A DNA stretch of 40,989 bases from Pisciglobus halotolerans (GTDB lineage: Bacteria > Bacillota > Bacilli > Lactobacillales > Carnobacteriaceae): positions 24,001 to 64,989 of the forward strand of contig NZ_FOQE01000011.1 in assembly GCF_900113675.1 (NCBI RefSeq), given 5' to 3'. This document shows positions 28,535 through 37,371 of the stretch, one piece after another. Position 1 is the first letter of the stretch. Each line of letters opens with the position of its first letter. Position numbers and translations under genes: made by a program. Below the pieces are notes generated by a model. That model did not search any database and was not told the DNA's origin. It saw only the letters and a list, made by a program, of their open reading frames with translations.

Positions 28535-30748
28535 ATGCCCAAAAATAAAAACTATACGGCGCAGGAGGTTATCGCTCTTTGTCTGACGTATATGAATAGT
28601 AATCATGTGGCTTTTGTCAAGAAAGCAAGTGACTTTGCTGCTAAAGCGCATGAAGGGCAATTCCGAAAATCAGGGGAGCCCTATATTATTCATCCCATTC
28701 AAGTTGCGGGCATTCTTGCTGAATTAAAAATGGATCCTGTGACTGTTGCAACGGGATTTTTGCATGATGTTGTTGAAGATACGCCTTATACATTTGAAGA
28801 TATTGCAGAAGAATTTACGCAAGAAGTTGCTGAACTTGTTGACGGGGTTACAAAATTAGGGAAGATCCAATTCAAGTCTCATGAAGAACAGCAAGCAGAG
28901 AATCACCGCAAAATGCTTTTGGCGATGGCTAATGACTTGCGTGTTATCATGGTCAAGTTGGCAGATCGATTGCACAACTTGCGGACCTTAAAGTTCCATA
29001 GACCAGATAAACAACGTAGGATCGCAAATGAAACACTAGAGATATATGCGCCTTTAGCCGATCGTTTAGGGATCAGCAGAATCAAATGGGAGCTTGAAGA
29101 TACTTCTTTGCGTTATTTAAACCCACAACAGTATTATCGTATTGTCCATTTGATGAATTCCAAGCGCGAACAACGAGAAGCGTATATTTTAAAAGCCATC
29201 GATGAAATCCAAGATTCTGTTGATGAATTGAACGTCAAAGCAGAAATTACAGGCAGACCTAAACATATCTATTCTGTTTATCGCAAAATGAAAGACCAAA
29301 AGAAACAGTTTAATGAGATTTACGATCTGCTTGCTATCAGAGTGATCGTGGATTCTATTAGAGATTGTTATGCTGTACTTGGAGCGATCCATACCAAATG
29401 GAAACCGATGCCTGGCCGTTTCAAAGACTATATTGCCATGCCAAAAGCTAACATGTATCAGTCCTTGCATACAACTGTTATAGGTCCTAAAGGAAGTCCG
29501 CTTGAAGTTCAAATCAGAACAAAAGAGATGCACCAAGTAGCAGAATATGGGGTAGCGGCACATTGGGCTTATAAAGAAGGCATTACGAAAAAAGTTGAAG
29601 ATGGCAATATGGGAAACAAGTTATCTTGGTTTAAAGACATTATTGAATTACAAGATGAATCCAGTAATGCTAGTGACTTTATGGAAAGCGTAAAAGAAGA
29701 TATCTTTAGAGATAAAGTATATGTTTTTACACCAAAAGGAGATGTAAGTGAACTGCCTTCTGGATCAGGACCTCTAGATTTTGCTTACCATATTCATACA
29801 GAAATCGGCAATAAGACCGTTGGTGCCAAAATAAATGGCAAAATCGTTCCTTTGAGTTATAAGCTAAAAACGGGCGACATTATTGAAATTTTAACCTCAA
29901 CAAATTCATATGGTCCAAGTAAAGATTGGTTGAATTTCGTTTCGACCAGTAAGGCACGCAATAAGATCAAACGTTTTTTTAAACTTCAAGATAGAGAAAA
30001 GAATATTGAAAAAGGACGTTCAATGGTCGAAAAGCAGCTCCAAGAAATGCAATTTTTACCAAAAGAATTTTTAACAAAAAGCAGTATCAAACAACTTTTG
30101 GAAAGATTTAATTTTAGTGATGAAGATGATCTCTTTGCAGCTGTCGGATATGGTGAACTAACTGCTTTAGTCGTGGCGAATCGTTTGACAGAGAAAGAAC
30201 GGCGTGAACGTAAAAACGAAGAAAAACAAAAAGAAATCGAACAAATTGAATTAAAAGCTAAAAAATCTGAACCTGAAAAAATGAAAATCAAACATGAAGG
30301 CGGAATCGTTATTCAGGGGATAGATAATTTATTGATTCGCTTAAGTCGTTGTTGTAATCCAGTCCCAGGAGATGAAATCGTGGGATATATTACGAAGGGG
30401 CGAGGTGTTTCCATTCATCGAAAAGATTGTCCCAACGTCACAGAAACAGCAGCTGACAATAATCGCTTGATCGAAGTGGAATGGGAAGATACGACGCTTG
30501 AAGGACAAGAATATGATGCTGAACTTCAAGTGGAAGGCTTTAACCGTTCTGGTTTGCTGAATGAGATCTTGCAAGTTGTTAATGCCCATTCTAAAAATTT
30601 GAATAATGTAAATGGAAAAGTCGACAACAACAAAATGGTTGTGATCACATTGACGATCGGCATTCAAAATCTTCATCAATTAGAAAAAATGGCAGATAAA
30701 ATAAAATCGATTCCTGACGTTTATTCCGTACGGCGCATCACTTCATAA
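28535..30748 (+). CDS. relA: Bifunctional (p)ppGpp synthetase/hydrolase (Rel/RelA)
   Basis: Makes and degrades the stringent-response alarmone (p)ppGpp on the ribosome. 737 residues. HD hydrolase domain with HPIQVAGILAE and the intact FLHDVVEDT; synthetase domain with PGRFKDYIAMPKANMYQSLH, where RFKD is the RxKD form found in bifunctional Rel enzymes; TGS domain from VYVFTPKGDVSELP; a Cys-containing linker domain with LSRCCNPVPGDEIVGYI; C-terminal ACT domain. The ATG at 28535 is preferred because AGAAGGTGG precedes it; an in-frame ATG at 28505 lacks such a site. The upstream promoter and terminator suggest leader control. Confidence 0.97.
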   Translation: MPKNKNYTAQEVIALCLTYMNSNHVAFVKKASDFAAKAHEGQFRKSGEPYIIHPIQVAGILAELKMDPVTVATGFLHDVVEDTPYTFEDIAEEFTQEVAELVDGVTKLGKIQFKSHEEQQAENHRKMLLAMANDLRVIMVKLADRLHNLRTLKFHRPDKQRRIANETLEIYAPLADRLGISRIKWELEDTSLRYLNPQQYYRIVHLMNSKREQREAYILKAIDEIQDSVDELNVKAEITGRPKHIYSVYRKMKDQKKQFNEIYDLLAIRVIVDSIRDCYAVLGAIHTKWKPMPGRFKDYIAMPKANMYQSLHTTVIGPKGSPLEVQIRTKEMHQVAEYGVAAHWAYKEGITKKVEDGNMGNKLSWFKDIIELQDESSNASDFMESVKEDIFRDKVYVFTPKGDVSELPSGSGPLDFAYHIHTEIGNKTVGAKINGKIVPLSYKLKTGDIIEILTSTNSYGPSKDWLNFVSTSKARNKIKRFFKLQDREKNIEKGRSMVEKQLQEMQFLPKEFLTKSSIKQLLERFNFSDEDDLFAAVGYGELTALVVANRLTEKERRERKNEEKQKEIEQIELKAKKSEPEKMKIKHEGGIVIQGIDNLLIRLSRCCNPVPGDEIVGYITKGRGVSIHRKDCPNVTETAADNNRLIEVEWEDTTLEGQEYDAELQVEGFNRSGLLNEILQVVNAHSKNLNNVNGKVDNNKMVVITLTIGIQNLHQLEKMADKIKSIPDVYSVRRITS

Positions 30749-30895
30749 CCGAAAAAGCAAGAAAGACAAAAAACAAATCAAATGGACAATCAACAGCTTT
30801 GCATTGTCATCAGATCCGATGTTGTTGCAAATCAAAAATGTGGATCAACAAAAGGATACTTTTAAAATCGGATGATTTATATTTTGCGCATGAAG

Positions 30896-30965
30896 AACAG
30901 CCTTTTTGTCGAAAACAGCCAACTCAGTGCTTTTTGGTCTGCTTTCTATAAAAAGGCTGTTTTTA
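30896..30965 (+). terminator. Long inverted repeat between relA and dtd, terminator-like
   Basis: AACAGCCTTTTT (30896-30907) pairs perfectly with AAAAAGGCTGTT (30950-30961), then TTT. The 42-base loop contains a second left arm, GAAAACAGCC (30911-30920), that can also pair with GGCTGTTTT. Upstream, 30749-30895 contains only short dyads and no gene. Confidence 0.6.
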
Positions 30966-30999
30966 AGTTAAAATATTTAGAAGAAAGGGAGATAAATGA

Positions 31000-31446
31000 G
31001 TGAAAATCGTCATACAAAGAACTAAAGATGCTAAGGTAACAGTAGAAGGGAAAACAGTAGGACACATCTCTCATGGTTTTGTTTTGCTCGTAGGGATCTC
31101 AACTGAAGATACTCAAGAAGATGTAGATTACTTAGTAAAAAAAATCAGCAAATTACGTATTTTTGAAGATCAAGCTGGAAAAATGAATCTATCCATTAAA
31201 GAAACAGAAGGAGAGATCCTATCTATTTCACAGTTCACCCTTTTAGCAGATACAAAGAAAGGAAATCGTCCAAGTTTCACCCAAGCTGCTAGACCGGAAC
31301 AATCTATTCCTCTTTACGAATCTTTCAACCAAGGATTACGTCAAGAAGGATTAAAAGTAGAAACAGGTATTTTCGGTGCAGATATGCAAGTAACCCTTAC
31401 CAACGACGGTCCAGTAACGATCGTTATAGACAGTAAAAACAAATAA
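31000..31446 (+). CDS. dtd: D-aminoacyl-tRNA deacylase
   Basis: Hydrolyses D-aminoacyl-tRNA, protecting translation. 148 residues. Conserved motifs: [15 protein letters not shown] at the start, [15 protein letters not shown] (the SQFTL motif) and [10 protein letters not shown] (the GPVT motif). The start is GTG at 31000, with AAAGGGAG 8 bases upstream. An ATG four bases earlier is out of frame. It follows relA as in B. subtilis, but behind a 250-base gap with a terminator-like dyad. Confidence 0.95.
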   Translation: MKIVIQRTKDAKVTVEGKTVGHISHGFVLLVGISTEDTQEDVDYLVKKISKLRIFEDQAGKMNLSIKETEGEILSISQFTLLADTKKGNRPSFTQAARPEQSIPLYESFNQGLRQEGLKVETGIFGADMQVTLTNDGPVTIVIDSKNK

Positions 31447-31596
31447 ATATCATTCCTAAGCTACTATATCAGAAGCAAAAATTAACCATTAGATGTGATG
31501 GGCGATGTCGGAAAAAAAATAATAGATACAAGAGCTCCATCCTCACATGTCTTTCAAATATTAGAAGAGGAAGAATCTATCTTTTTAAATCAAAAA

Positions 31597-31637
31597 CAGG
31601 AAAGAACTCAAGTTTCAAAGTTCTTTCCTGCTTTTTT
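31597..31637. terminator. Bidirectional terminator between dtd and the amidase gene
   Basis: CAGGAAAGAACT (31597-31608) pairs with AGTTCTTTCCTG (31619-31630), with a C and six T on the right and an A-run on the left. It serves both convergent genes. Confidence 0.92.
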
Positions 31638-31674
31638 GATGATTTTTATTTTTTGGTAAAATTGATTTTCAAGA

Positions 31675-33000
31675 TTAAGGTGTAAAGTACTGGTTCAAAG
31701 CCTGATAAACACTTTCAACTACATGAGAGCGATAATTCTTGCTGTTGACTACTTGGCTGTCCGTGTCATTATTCAAATAACCAAGTTCTAATAAGATCGC
31801 TGGTCGAGAATTTTCACGCAGTACGAAGTAATTGCCTTTTCGAACCCCATTATTAGACAATGGTACGTTTTGTTTTAAGTAGCGATTAACGGTTTTAGCC
31901 AATTCAGTGTCTTTTTCATGGTAGTAATAAGAAGTCGTTCCGCTGATTTCATTTCTTTTCTCTGTAGAATCGTAGTGAAGACTAATAAAGACATCAGCTT
32001 TTGCTTGATGGGCTTTATACACGCGGTCATTCAAAGAAATAAAGGTATCATCTGAACGGGTTAGAATGACATTTGAACCTGCCGATCTCAAACGATCAGC
32101 TAGCGCTCGCGCTGTTTTCAACGTAGCTTCTTTTTCGTAGAAATTAGGAGCTGAAGCACCAGGGTCTTTTCCACCATGACCAGCGTCAATCACGATCGTA
32201 GCTTCTGAGAGAGAATTGACCCTAGCAGTCGGTGCAGCTTTCTTGTTTGCTGAAAGGTCTACTACCCAGTTGGCAACATAACCTTTAGAACCATTGGATA
32301 ATTTGATTTTATACCAATCACCTTCTGTACCTAGATAGGAGAAGCTCTCGCCTTTATCAGCTTTTTGTATAACTTCACCTTCTAAAGAAGGTTTTTGACG
32401 AATATTCGTACCAGACGACCGGATCGTGATAGTCTGAATAGGTGCTGCTGCGTTTTTTTCAGTTGCTACAGTAGTTGCAGCTTTTTCTTTTTTCCCTTGC
32501 GCTGTTACTTTGATATAGTCTGAACTGACCCAAGCGACTTGATTTAGGTACTGTACTTGAGTCCAACCGCCTTGTTGAAATAGAACAGTTAGTTGGGTAC
32601 CTTTTTCAACAGAACCAATAATAGATGAGGATGTGCTGTTTTCGCTGCGCACGTTAACTTTCTTTCCTGTAATCGTTCCAATTTGATTAGTAGCTGCACT
32701 GATCTCAGTGTTATCTACTAGCCAACTCGCGATCCATCCAACATGGTCTCCGCTGATACGGACTTTATACCACTCATTTTCTTCTTCCAGTACATTCAAT
32801 TGTTCTCCTTCAACAACTTGAGACATGATTGAATAGGAGAGTCCAGGACCTGTTCGAACGTTTACAGCACGTGCATTCACTTTGACTGTATTGGAATTGG
32901 CCAACGCAACTGTGGCATACGCAGTCAATGCTATAAACAAGAAGAGAATGATAAATAATATTCTTTTTTTTGGCCGTTTAAAGCGCAAAGTTTTCTCCAT
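31675..33000 (-). CDS. N-acetylmuramoyl-L-alanine amidase with three SH3b domains
   Basis: Secreted or membrane-anchored cell-wall hydrolase that cuts the amide bond between MurNAc and the stem peptide. 441 residues. A basic N-terminus and a hydrophobic signal/anchor (about 14-34); three bacterial SH3 domains (about 37-95, 105-165, 190-250) with the repeated VNVRTGPG, VNVRSENS and TNIRQKPS motifs; Amidase_3 catalytic domain from about residue 265 with IDAGHGGKDPGA, EKEATLKTA, FISLHYDS and ILLELGYLNN, giving the zinc ligands His, Glu, His and the catalytic Glu. The layout resembles B. subtilis YrvJ, which also lies beside dtd. The ribosome binding site is weak. Confidence 0.94.
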   Translation of the reverse strand: MEKTLRFKRPKKRILFIILFLFIALTAYATVALANSNTVKVNARAVNVRTGPGLSYSIMSQVVEGEQLNVLEEENEWYKVRISGDHVGWIASWLVDNTEISAATNQIGTITGKKVNVRSENSTSSSIIGSVEKGTQLTVLFQQGGWTQVQYLNQVAWVSSDYIKVTAQGKKEKAATTVATEKNAAAPIQTITIRSSGTNIRQKPSLEGEVIQKADKGESFSYLGTEGDWYKIKLSNGSKGYVANWVVDLSANKKAAPTARVNSLSEATIVIDAGHGGKDPGASAPNFYEKEATLKTARALADRLRSAGSNVILTRSDDTFISLNDRVYKAHQAKADVFISLHYDSTEKRNEISGTTSYYYHEKDTELAKTVNRYLKQNVPLSNNGVRKGNYFVLRENSRPAILLELGYLNNDTDSQVVNSKNYRSHVVESVYQALNQYFTP

Positions 33001-33058
33001 TAACCGATCACTACTTTCTCATTACCCGATATATGTAATAAATAAAATACTATAAGAT

Positions 33059-33064
33059 ATTATA
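33059..33064 (-). promoter_or_regulatory. Extended -10 of the amidase gene
   Basis: On the minus strand, TATAAT is preceded by TGT, a perfect extended -10; the -35 is weak. It lies about 60 bases upstream of the start codon. Confidence 0.6.
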
Positions 33065-33133
33065 ACAATGGAATAGAACGTAAAGCAAACAAAATTAAGA
33101 AAAATTTGAAAAGGGTTTCCTTTTTTCCTTTGC

Positions 33134-33173
33134 TTGACAATTGTTTGACTTTCTTGTACCCTTGAACTAATTT
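33134..33173 (+). promoter_or_regulatory. Promoter region of the hisS-aspS T-box leader
   Basis: Perfect -35 TTGACA (33134-33139), and a second TTGACT (33145-33150) 11 bases on. The matching -10 boxes at 17 bases are weak (TACCCT at 33157 and TAATTT at 33168), so which one is used is unclear. Stem I of the T-box starts at 33183. Confidence 0.55.
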
Positions 33174-33182
33174 AAAAGAAGT

Positions 33183-33414
33183 ACCCTGTGAAAGAAAGAG
33201 TAGGTATGTTTCCGTATAGAAGAGAAAATTTCCTTGGCTGAAAGAAATTTTACGTTGATTCATATTGAATGACATTCTGGAGGGTCAGTAATGAAAAGTT
33301 ACTGCGTATCGAGCGTTAATCGTTAAGGAAAGTGAGAACTTTCAAAACAAGGTGGTACCACGTGTAGAAATCTACTCGTCCTTATTCTTTTGCAAGAATA
33401 AGGACGCTTTTTTT
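33183..33414 (+). promoter_or_regulatory. T-box riboswitch of hisS-aspS
   Basis: Senses uncharged tRNA and controls termination before hisS. Stem I is closed by ACCCT (33183-33187) and AGGGT (33281-33285). Its 3' side has the specifier region GAAT-GAC-ATTC, with GAC at 33271-33273. Stem III is AGTAA (33287-33291) with TTACT (33299-33303). The T-box sequence AAGGTGGTACCACG is at 33349-33362. The terminator is a perfect 13-bp stem (33377-33389 with 33394-33406) and seven T. GAC codes Asp; the overlapping CAU (33273-33275) codes His, matching both downstream synthetases. Confidence 0.93.
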
Positions 33415-33481
33415 ATTTCTGACGCATATCATCTTTCCTTATAGAAACAGCTATTAAAAGTAAAACAGAGGAGAGTTAAAA

Positions 33482-34810
33482 ATGGCATTTCAAAGACCAA
33501 AAGGCACTGCTGATATTTTACCGATTGACTCTGCTAAATGGCAATATGTAGAAGAAATTGCACGTGTTGTCTTTAGCGATTATCAATTCAAAGAAATTCG
33601 TACACCAATATTTGAAAATTATGATTTATTTTCACGCAGCGTAGGAGAAACAAGCGATATTGTTTCGAAAGAAATGTATGACTTTTATGATAAAGGCGAA
33701 CGTCATATGGCGCTGCGCCCTGAAGGCACAGCTCCTATCGTTCGTGCATATGTAGAAAATAAATTATATGGGCCAGAGCATACAAAACCGTTTAAAGTAT
33801 TTTATGCAGAGCCGATGTTTCGGTATGAGCGTCCGCAAGGCGGGAGAATGCGCGAATTTCATCAAATCGGTGTTGAAGTTTTTGGCAGCTCTAATCCTGC
33901 TACTGATGTAGAAACGATGGCATTAGCAATGGATTTCTTTAATGAATTAGGGTTGTCCAATTTGACACTTGTGATCAATTCTCTAGGGGATACTCAAAGT
34001 CGTAATGCTTACCGTGAAGCTTTGATTTCTTACCTAGAACCTCAAGTTGAGGCCTTAAGTGAAGATTCTCAAACACGTTTGTATAAAAATCCCTTGCGTG
34101 TATTGGACAGTAAAGATAAAAAAGACCAAGCGATCATCAAAGATGCGCCTTCTATTTTGGATTATTTATCTGAAAGTTCACGCAAACATTTTGAAACAGT
34201 AAAAGAGATGCTGGATGCTTTACACATTTCTTACACAATAGACAGCAATATGGTAAGAGGATTAGATTACTACAATGATACCATATTTGAAATCATGACA
34301 GAGGAAAAAGCTTTTGGTTCGATCACCACCATTTGTGCTGGAGGACGTTACAACGGTTTGGTCGAAGAAGTTGGAGGTCCTGAAACACCTGCATTTGGTT
34401 TTGGGTTAGGAGTAGAACGTTTATTATTGACCTTGGAAGCACAGCAAATTGAGTTTCCTGAAGAAGATACGTTGGATGTTTATGTAGTTGGGATCGGTGA
34501 AGAAACCAATCTTGAAACCTTAAAAATTGTTCAAGCGATCCGTTCATCTGGTCTTTCTGCTGAACGTGACTATTTGAACCGCAAGCCAAAAGCGCAATTT
34601 AAGACCGCTGCAAAATTAAAGGCAAAAGTTGTGCTAACGCTCGGTGAAGAAGAACTGAAAAATAAAGAGATCAATTTCAAAGTAATGAAAACAGGAAAAG
34701 AATCAAAAGTTTCTTTACAGGATCTTTATGAAGATGATTTTGAACGTATTTTTAATTTAAAAATCTCGGATATGACTGCATTCAATGAGTTCTTCAAAAA
34801 AGATGAATAA
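33482..34810 (+). CDS. hisS: Histidine-tRNA ligase
   Basis: Charges tRNA-His. 442 residues, class II synthetase. Motifs: [12 protein letters not shown] at the N-terminus, [16 protein letters not shown] (motif 2 entry), [16 protein letters not shown], the histidine-specific loop [13 protein letters not shown], and motif 3 [15 protein letters not shown]-terminal anticodon-binding domain ends the protein. GAGGAG precedes the ATG. Under T-box control; aspS follows 25 bases later. Confidence 0.98.
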   Translation: MAFQRPKGTADILPIDSAKWQYVEEIARVVFSDYQFKEIRTPIFENYDLFSRSVGETSDIVSKEMYDFYDKGERHMALRPEGTAPIVRAYVENKLYGPEHTKPFKVFYAEPMFRYERPQGGRMREFHQIGVEVFGSSNPATDVETMALAMDFFNELGLSNLTLVINSLGDTQSRNAYREALISYLEPQVEALSEDSQTRLYKNPLRVLDSKDKKDQAIIKDAPSILDYLSESSRKHFETVKEMLDALHISYTIDSNMVRGLDYYNDTIFEIMTEEKAFGSITTICAGGRYNGLVEEVGGPETPAFGFGLGVERLLLTLEAQQIEFPEEDTLDVYVVGIGEETNLETLKIVQAIRSSGLSAERDYLNRKPKAQFKTAAKLKAKVVLTLGEEELKNKEINFKVMKTGKESKVSLQDLYEDDFERIFNLKISDMTAFNEFFKKDE

Positions 34811-34835
34811 AAAGAAAAAGGAAGGTTGAAGACAA

Positions 34836-36611
34836 ATGGCCAAAAGAACAAGTTATTGTGGACAAGTTTCTAAAGCTTTATTAGGGCAAGAAGTAGTATT
34901 AAAAGGATGGGTACAAAAAAGAAGAGATTTAGGAGACTTGATTTTTATCGATCTACGTGATCGTGAAGGAATCGTTCAAGTTGTTTTCAATCCAGTTTTC
35001 TCAAAAGAAGCACTTGAAACGGCAGAAAATATCCGCAATGAATATGTGATCGAAGTACGCGGAAAAGTTGTTGAACGTAGCGAAGGCATGGCCAATAAAA
35101 AAATTGCCACAGGTGAATTAGAAATTGAAGTATCTGAGGTGACCGTGCTGAATAAAGCCAAAACACCTCCTTTCTATATTGAAGATGACCTGAATGTTGC
35201 CGATGATCTTCGTTTGAAGTACCGTTATTTGGATTTAAGACGTCCAGAAATGACGAAAAACATTTTATTGCGTCATCAAATCACAAAATCAGTTCGCCAA
35301 TATTTAGACCAGCAAGATTTTATTGATATTGAAACACCTTATTTAACAAAATCAACTCCGGAAGGCGCTCGTGACTATTTGGTTCCTTCTCGTGTTCATC
35401 CAGGACATTTTTATGCTTTACCACAGTCACCTCAATTATTTAAACAGCTATTGATGGGAGCGGGATTTGATCGCTATTATCAAATCGTACGCTGCTTTAG
35501 AGATGAAGACTTACGTGGAGACCGGCAACCAGAATTTTCACAAATTGATATTGAAACGAGCTTCCTAGAACCAAAAGACATCCAAGACTTTACTGAAGAA
35601 ATGTTGGCTAACGTATTGAAAGATACAAAAGGCATTGAGTTAAAAAAACCATTTCCTCGTATGACTTATGCAGAAGCTATGAACCGCTATGGCAGCGATA
35701 AACCAGATATTCGTTTTGCTATGGAACTGGTCAATGTCAATGAATGCGTGAAAGAGGCAGGTTTTAAGGTTTTTACAAGTACAATTGAAAATGGTGGCAT
35801 GGTTAAAGCCATCAACGCAAAAGGAGCAGCTACACATTACAGCCGTAAAGACATCGATGCTTTAGGAGAGTTCGTGGGGATCTATGGTGCAAAAGGACTA
35901 GCTTGGATGAAAGTCGAAGAAGATGGATTGAAAGGTCCAATAGCTAAGTTCTTTAAAGAAGGTGCAGAAAATCTCATAAAGGCAATGAATGCTGAAGCTG
36001 GAGACTTATTGCTTTTTGTAGCTGATCAAGAAAAAGTTGTCCATGAATCTTTAGGTGCCTTACGTGTGAAATTAGGAAAGGAACTGGATTTGATCGATCC
36101 TTCTGTTTTCGCATTCTTATGGATTGTAGATTGGCCAATCGTTGAATATGATGAAGATGAAAAAAGATATACAGCTATGCATCATCCATTCACGATGCCA
36201 AGGGAAGAGGACCTTGCATTACTAGAGAACGCACCTGAAAAAGTGTTAGCTCAAGCTTATGATATTGTATTGAATGGTTATGAACTTGGCGGCGGCTCTA
36301 TGCGGATTCACCAGCGCGAGATTCAAGAAAAAATGTTTGAAGTGTTAGGATTCACAAAAGAATCTGCAGAAGAACAATTTGGTTTTCTGCTAAATGCTCT
36401 AGAATATGGCTTCCCACCTCATGGCGGCATCGCAATTGGCTTAGACCGTTTTGTTATGCTGTTGGCTGGCGAGGATAATATCCGTGAAGTTATTGCATTT
36501 CCTAAAAATGGAAGAGCAATCGACCCGATGGCTGAAGCGCCTAGTGTGGTTAGCCAAAAACAATTGGAAGAATTATCTATTCGTACAACTGAAATTGAAG
36601 AAGATGAATAA
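34836..36611 (+). CDS. aspS: Aspartate-tRNA ligase
   Basis: Charges tRNA-Asp. 591 residues, bacterial-type class II synthetase. N-terminal OB-fold anticodon-binding domain ([20 protein letters not shown] in part), motif 2 [21 protein letters not shown], the GAD insertion domain (about 290-410), and motif 3 [20 protein letters not shown]. Second gene of the T-box operon; a terminator follows 20 bases after the stop. Confidence 0.98.
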   Translation: MAKRTSYCGQVSKALLGQEVVLKGWVQKRRDLGDLIFIDLRDREGIVQVVFNPVFSKEALETAENIRNEYVIEVRGKVVERSEGMANKKIATGELEIEVSEVTVLNKAKTPPFYIEDDLNVADDLRLKYRYLDLRRPEMTKNILLRHQITKSVRQYLDQQDFIDIETPYLTKSTPEGARDYLVPSRVHPGHFYALPQSPQLFKQLLMGAGFDRYYQIVRCFRDEDLRGDRQPEFSQIDIETSFLEPKDIQDFTEEMLANVLKDTKGIELKKPFPRMTYAEAMNRYGSDKPDIRFAMELVNVNECVKEAGFKVFTSTIENGGMVKAINAKGAATHYSRKDIDALGEFVGIYGAKGLAWMKVEEDGLKGPIAKFFKEGAENLIKAMNAEAGDLLLFVADQEKVVHESLGALRVKLGKELDLIDPSVFAFLWIVDWPIVEYDEDEKRYTAMHHPFTMPREEDLALLENAPEKVLAQAYDIVLNGYELGGGSMRIHQREIQEKMFEVLGFTKESAEEQFGFLLNALEYGFPPHGGIAIGLDRFVMLLAGEDNIREVIAFPKNGRAIDPMAEAPSVVSQKQLEELSIRTTEIEEDE

Positions 36612-36631
36612 CCTTCTATTAGATTTATTTG

Positions 36632-36669
36632 CAGTCGACTATGGTTTCAATATAGTCGACTGTATTTTT
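36632..36669 (+). terminator. Terminator of hisS-aspS
   Basis: CAGTCGACTAT (36632-36642) pairs perfectly with ATAGTCGACTG (36652-36662), followed by TATTTTTATT. Confidence 0.87.
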
Positions 36670-36687
36670 ATTCAGTTCTTCCTCTTC

Positions 36688-37110
36688 TAACATTGGTAAA
36701 GAAATCTCCTCCGATCGATAGGACTACTGAAAGTTCGATAAATAATGCTTGTTGAACAAAGAAAAAATGTACTACTCTCAATGTTTTCAGCTACTTTATT
36801 TGGTAGTACCTTCAAGCTTTTAGAGCGATTTGTACAAAAACCTTGCAGTTTTGAAGTGATGCAGTCCTAACGTGATAGGAACCAAGCAAGACTGAGAATG
36901 AATTAGCCTTTGTTGCATTCGAAACGAATGCTTACAAAGGCTTTAAGGTCAAGCTTGAGGAGACTACAGGCTCCTCAAGTTTGTCTGGTTCCCTTCACGT
37001 CTCAGGACTGAAAAAGCGAAAATAACTGCAAGGTCTATTATTTAGCAGCTATTAAATAGGATTCTAACGGATTTAGCATTAAAAAAATGATCTTTTAATG
37101 ACCAACGTTA
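36688..37110 (-). repeat. MITE-like repeat, long copy 3 (423 bp, inverted)
   Basis: Ends are TAACATTGGT (36688-36697) and ACCAACGTTA (37101-37110). Read on the minus strand, the first 57 bases match the left half of copies 1 and 2 (CCGTTAGAATCCTATTT) and the last 53 match their right half (TTTCAGTAG, ATCGGAGGAGATTTCTTTACC). About 310 bases (roughly 36741-37052) sit between the halves, absent from the short copies, and contain the structured segment 36841-37033. Either the full-length form of the element or a short copy that received an insertion. Confidence 0.8.
36841..37033 (+). ncRNA. Structured RNA candidate, 6S-like layout
   Basis: Five nested or adjacent helices, all seen directly: CCTTGCAGTT (36841-36850) with AACTGCAAGG (37024-37033); CAGTCCT (36862-36868) with AGGACTG (37004-37010); ACGTGA (36870-36875) with TCACGT (36995-37000); GGAACCA (36878-36884) with TGGTTCC (36986-36992). 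Inside lie two hairpins: 36905-36942 (9 + 7 bp, AAA loop) and 36950-36983 (13 bp including one G-U). The pattern of closing stem, open region, apical hairpin and a hairpin on the 3' side resembles 6S RNA, whose B. subtilis gene (bsrA) also lies near aspS. Plus strand is favoured by the G-U pair and gene order, but the minus strand has TTTTT after the closing stem. Confidence 0.5.
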
Positions 37111-37187
37111 AATATTGTAGGACCTTTTATTCCAATACCAATCTTTTGGCTAATGGCTTAAAAATAAGTGCCTTGATGTGCAGAATG

Positions 37188-37204
37188 TTTCATTTGAAAT
37201 GAAA
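37188..37204. promoter_or_regulatory. 17-base palindrome, operator-like
   Basis: TTTCATTT G AAATGAAA, perfect on both sides of a central G. It lies about 115 bases upstream of the nfo promoter. The rest of 37111-37302 shows only a short hairpin, ACCGTT with AACGGT near 37257-37274, without a T-run. No regulator family recognised. Confidence 0.4.
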
Positions 37205-37302
37205 TTTAACAGAAACTTACAAAAAGGAGATGCTGATCAATAAAGGTAAGGGCTGCAACCGTTTTTTGAACGGTATTGAAGCCTGGAAGAAGATGAAAGT
37301 GA

Positions 37303-37331
37303 TTGTTCTTTGGAACAAATTTCGCTACAAT
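37303..37331 (+). promoter_or_regulatory. Promoter of nfo
   Basis: -35 TTGTTC (37303-37308), 17-base spacer, -10 TACAAT (37326-37331). Confidence 0.65.
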
Positions 37332-37371
37332 AAACACGAGAAGATAGTTTATACAAGATAGGAGATATCAT

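Noticed and set aside
31497-31660. A short frame of about 53 codons after dtd, beginning MGDVGKK
   Set aside because: It lacks a clear ribosome binding site and runs through the strong bidirectional terminator, so it is unlikely to be translated.
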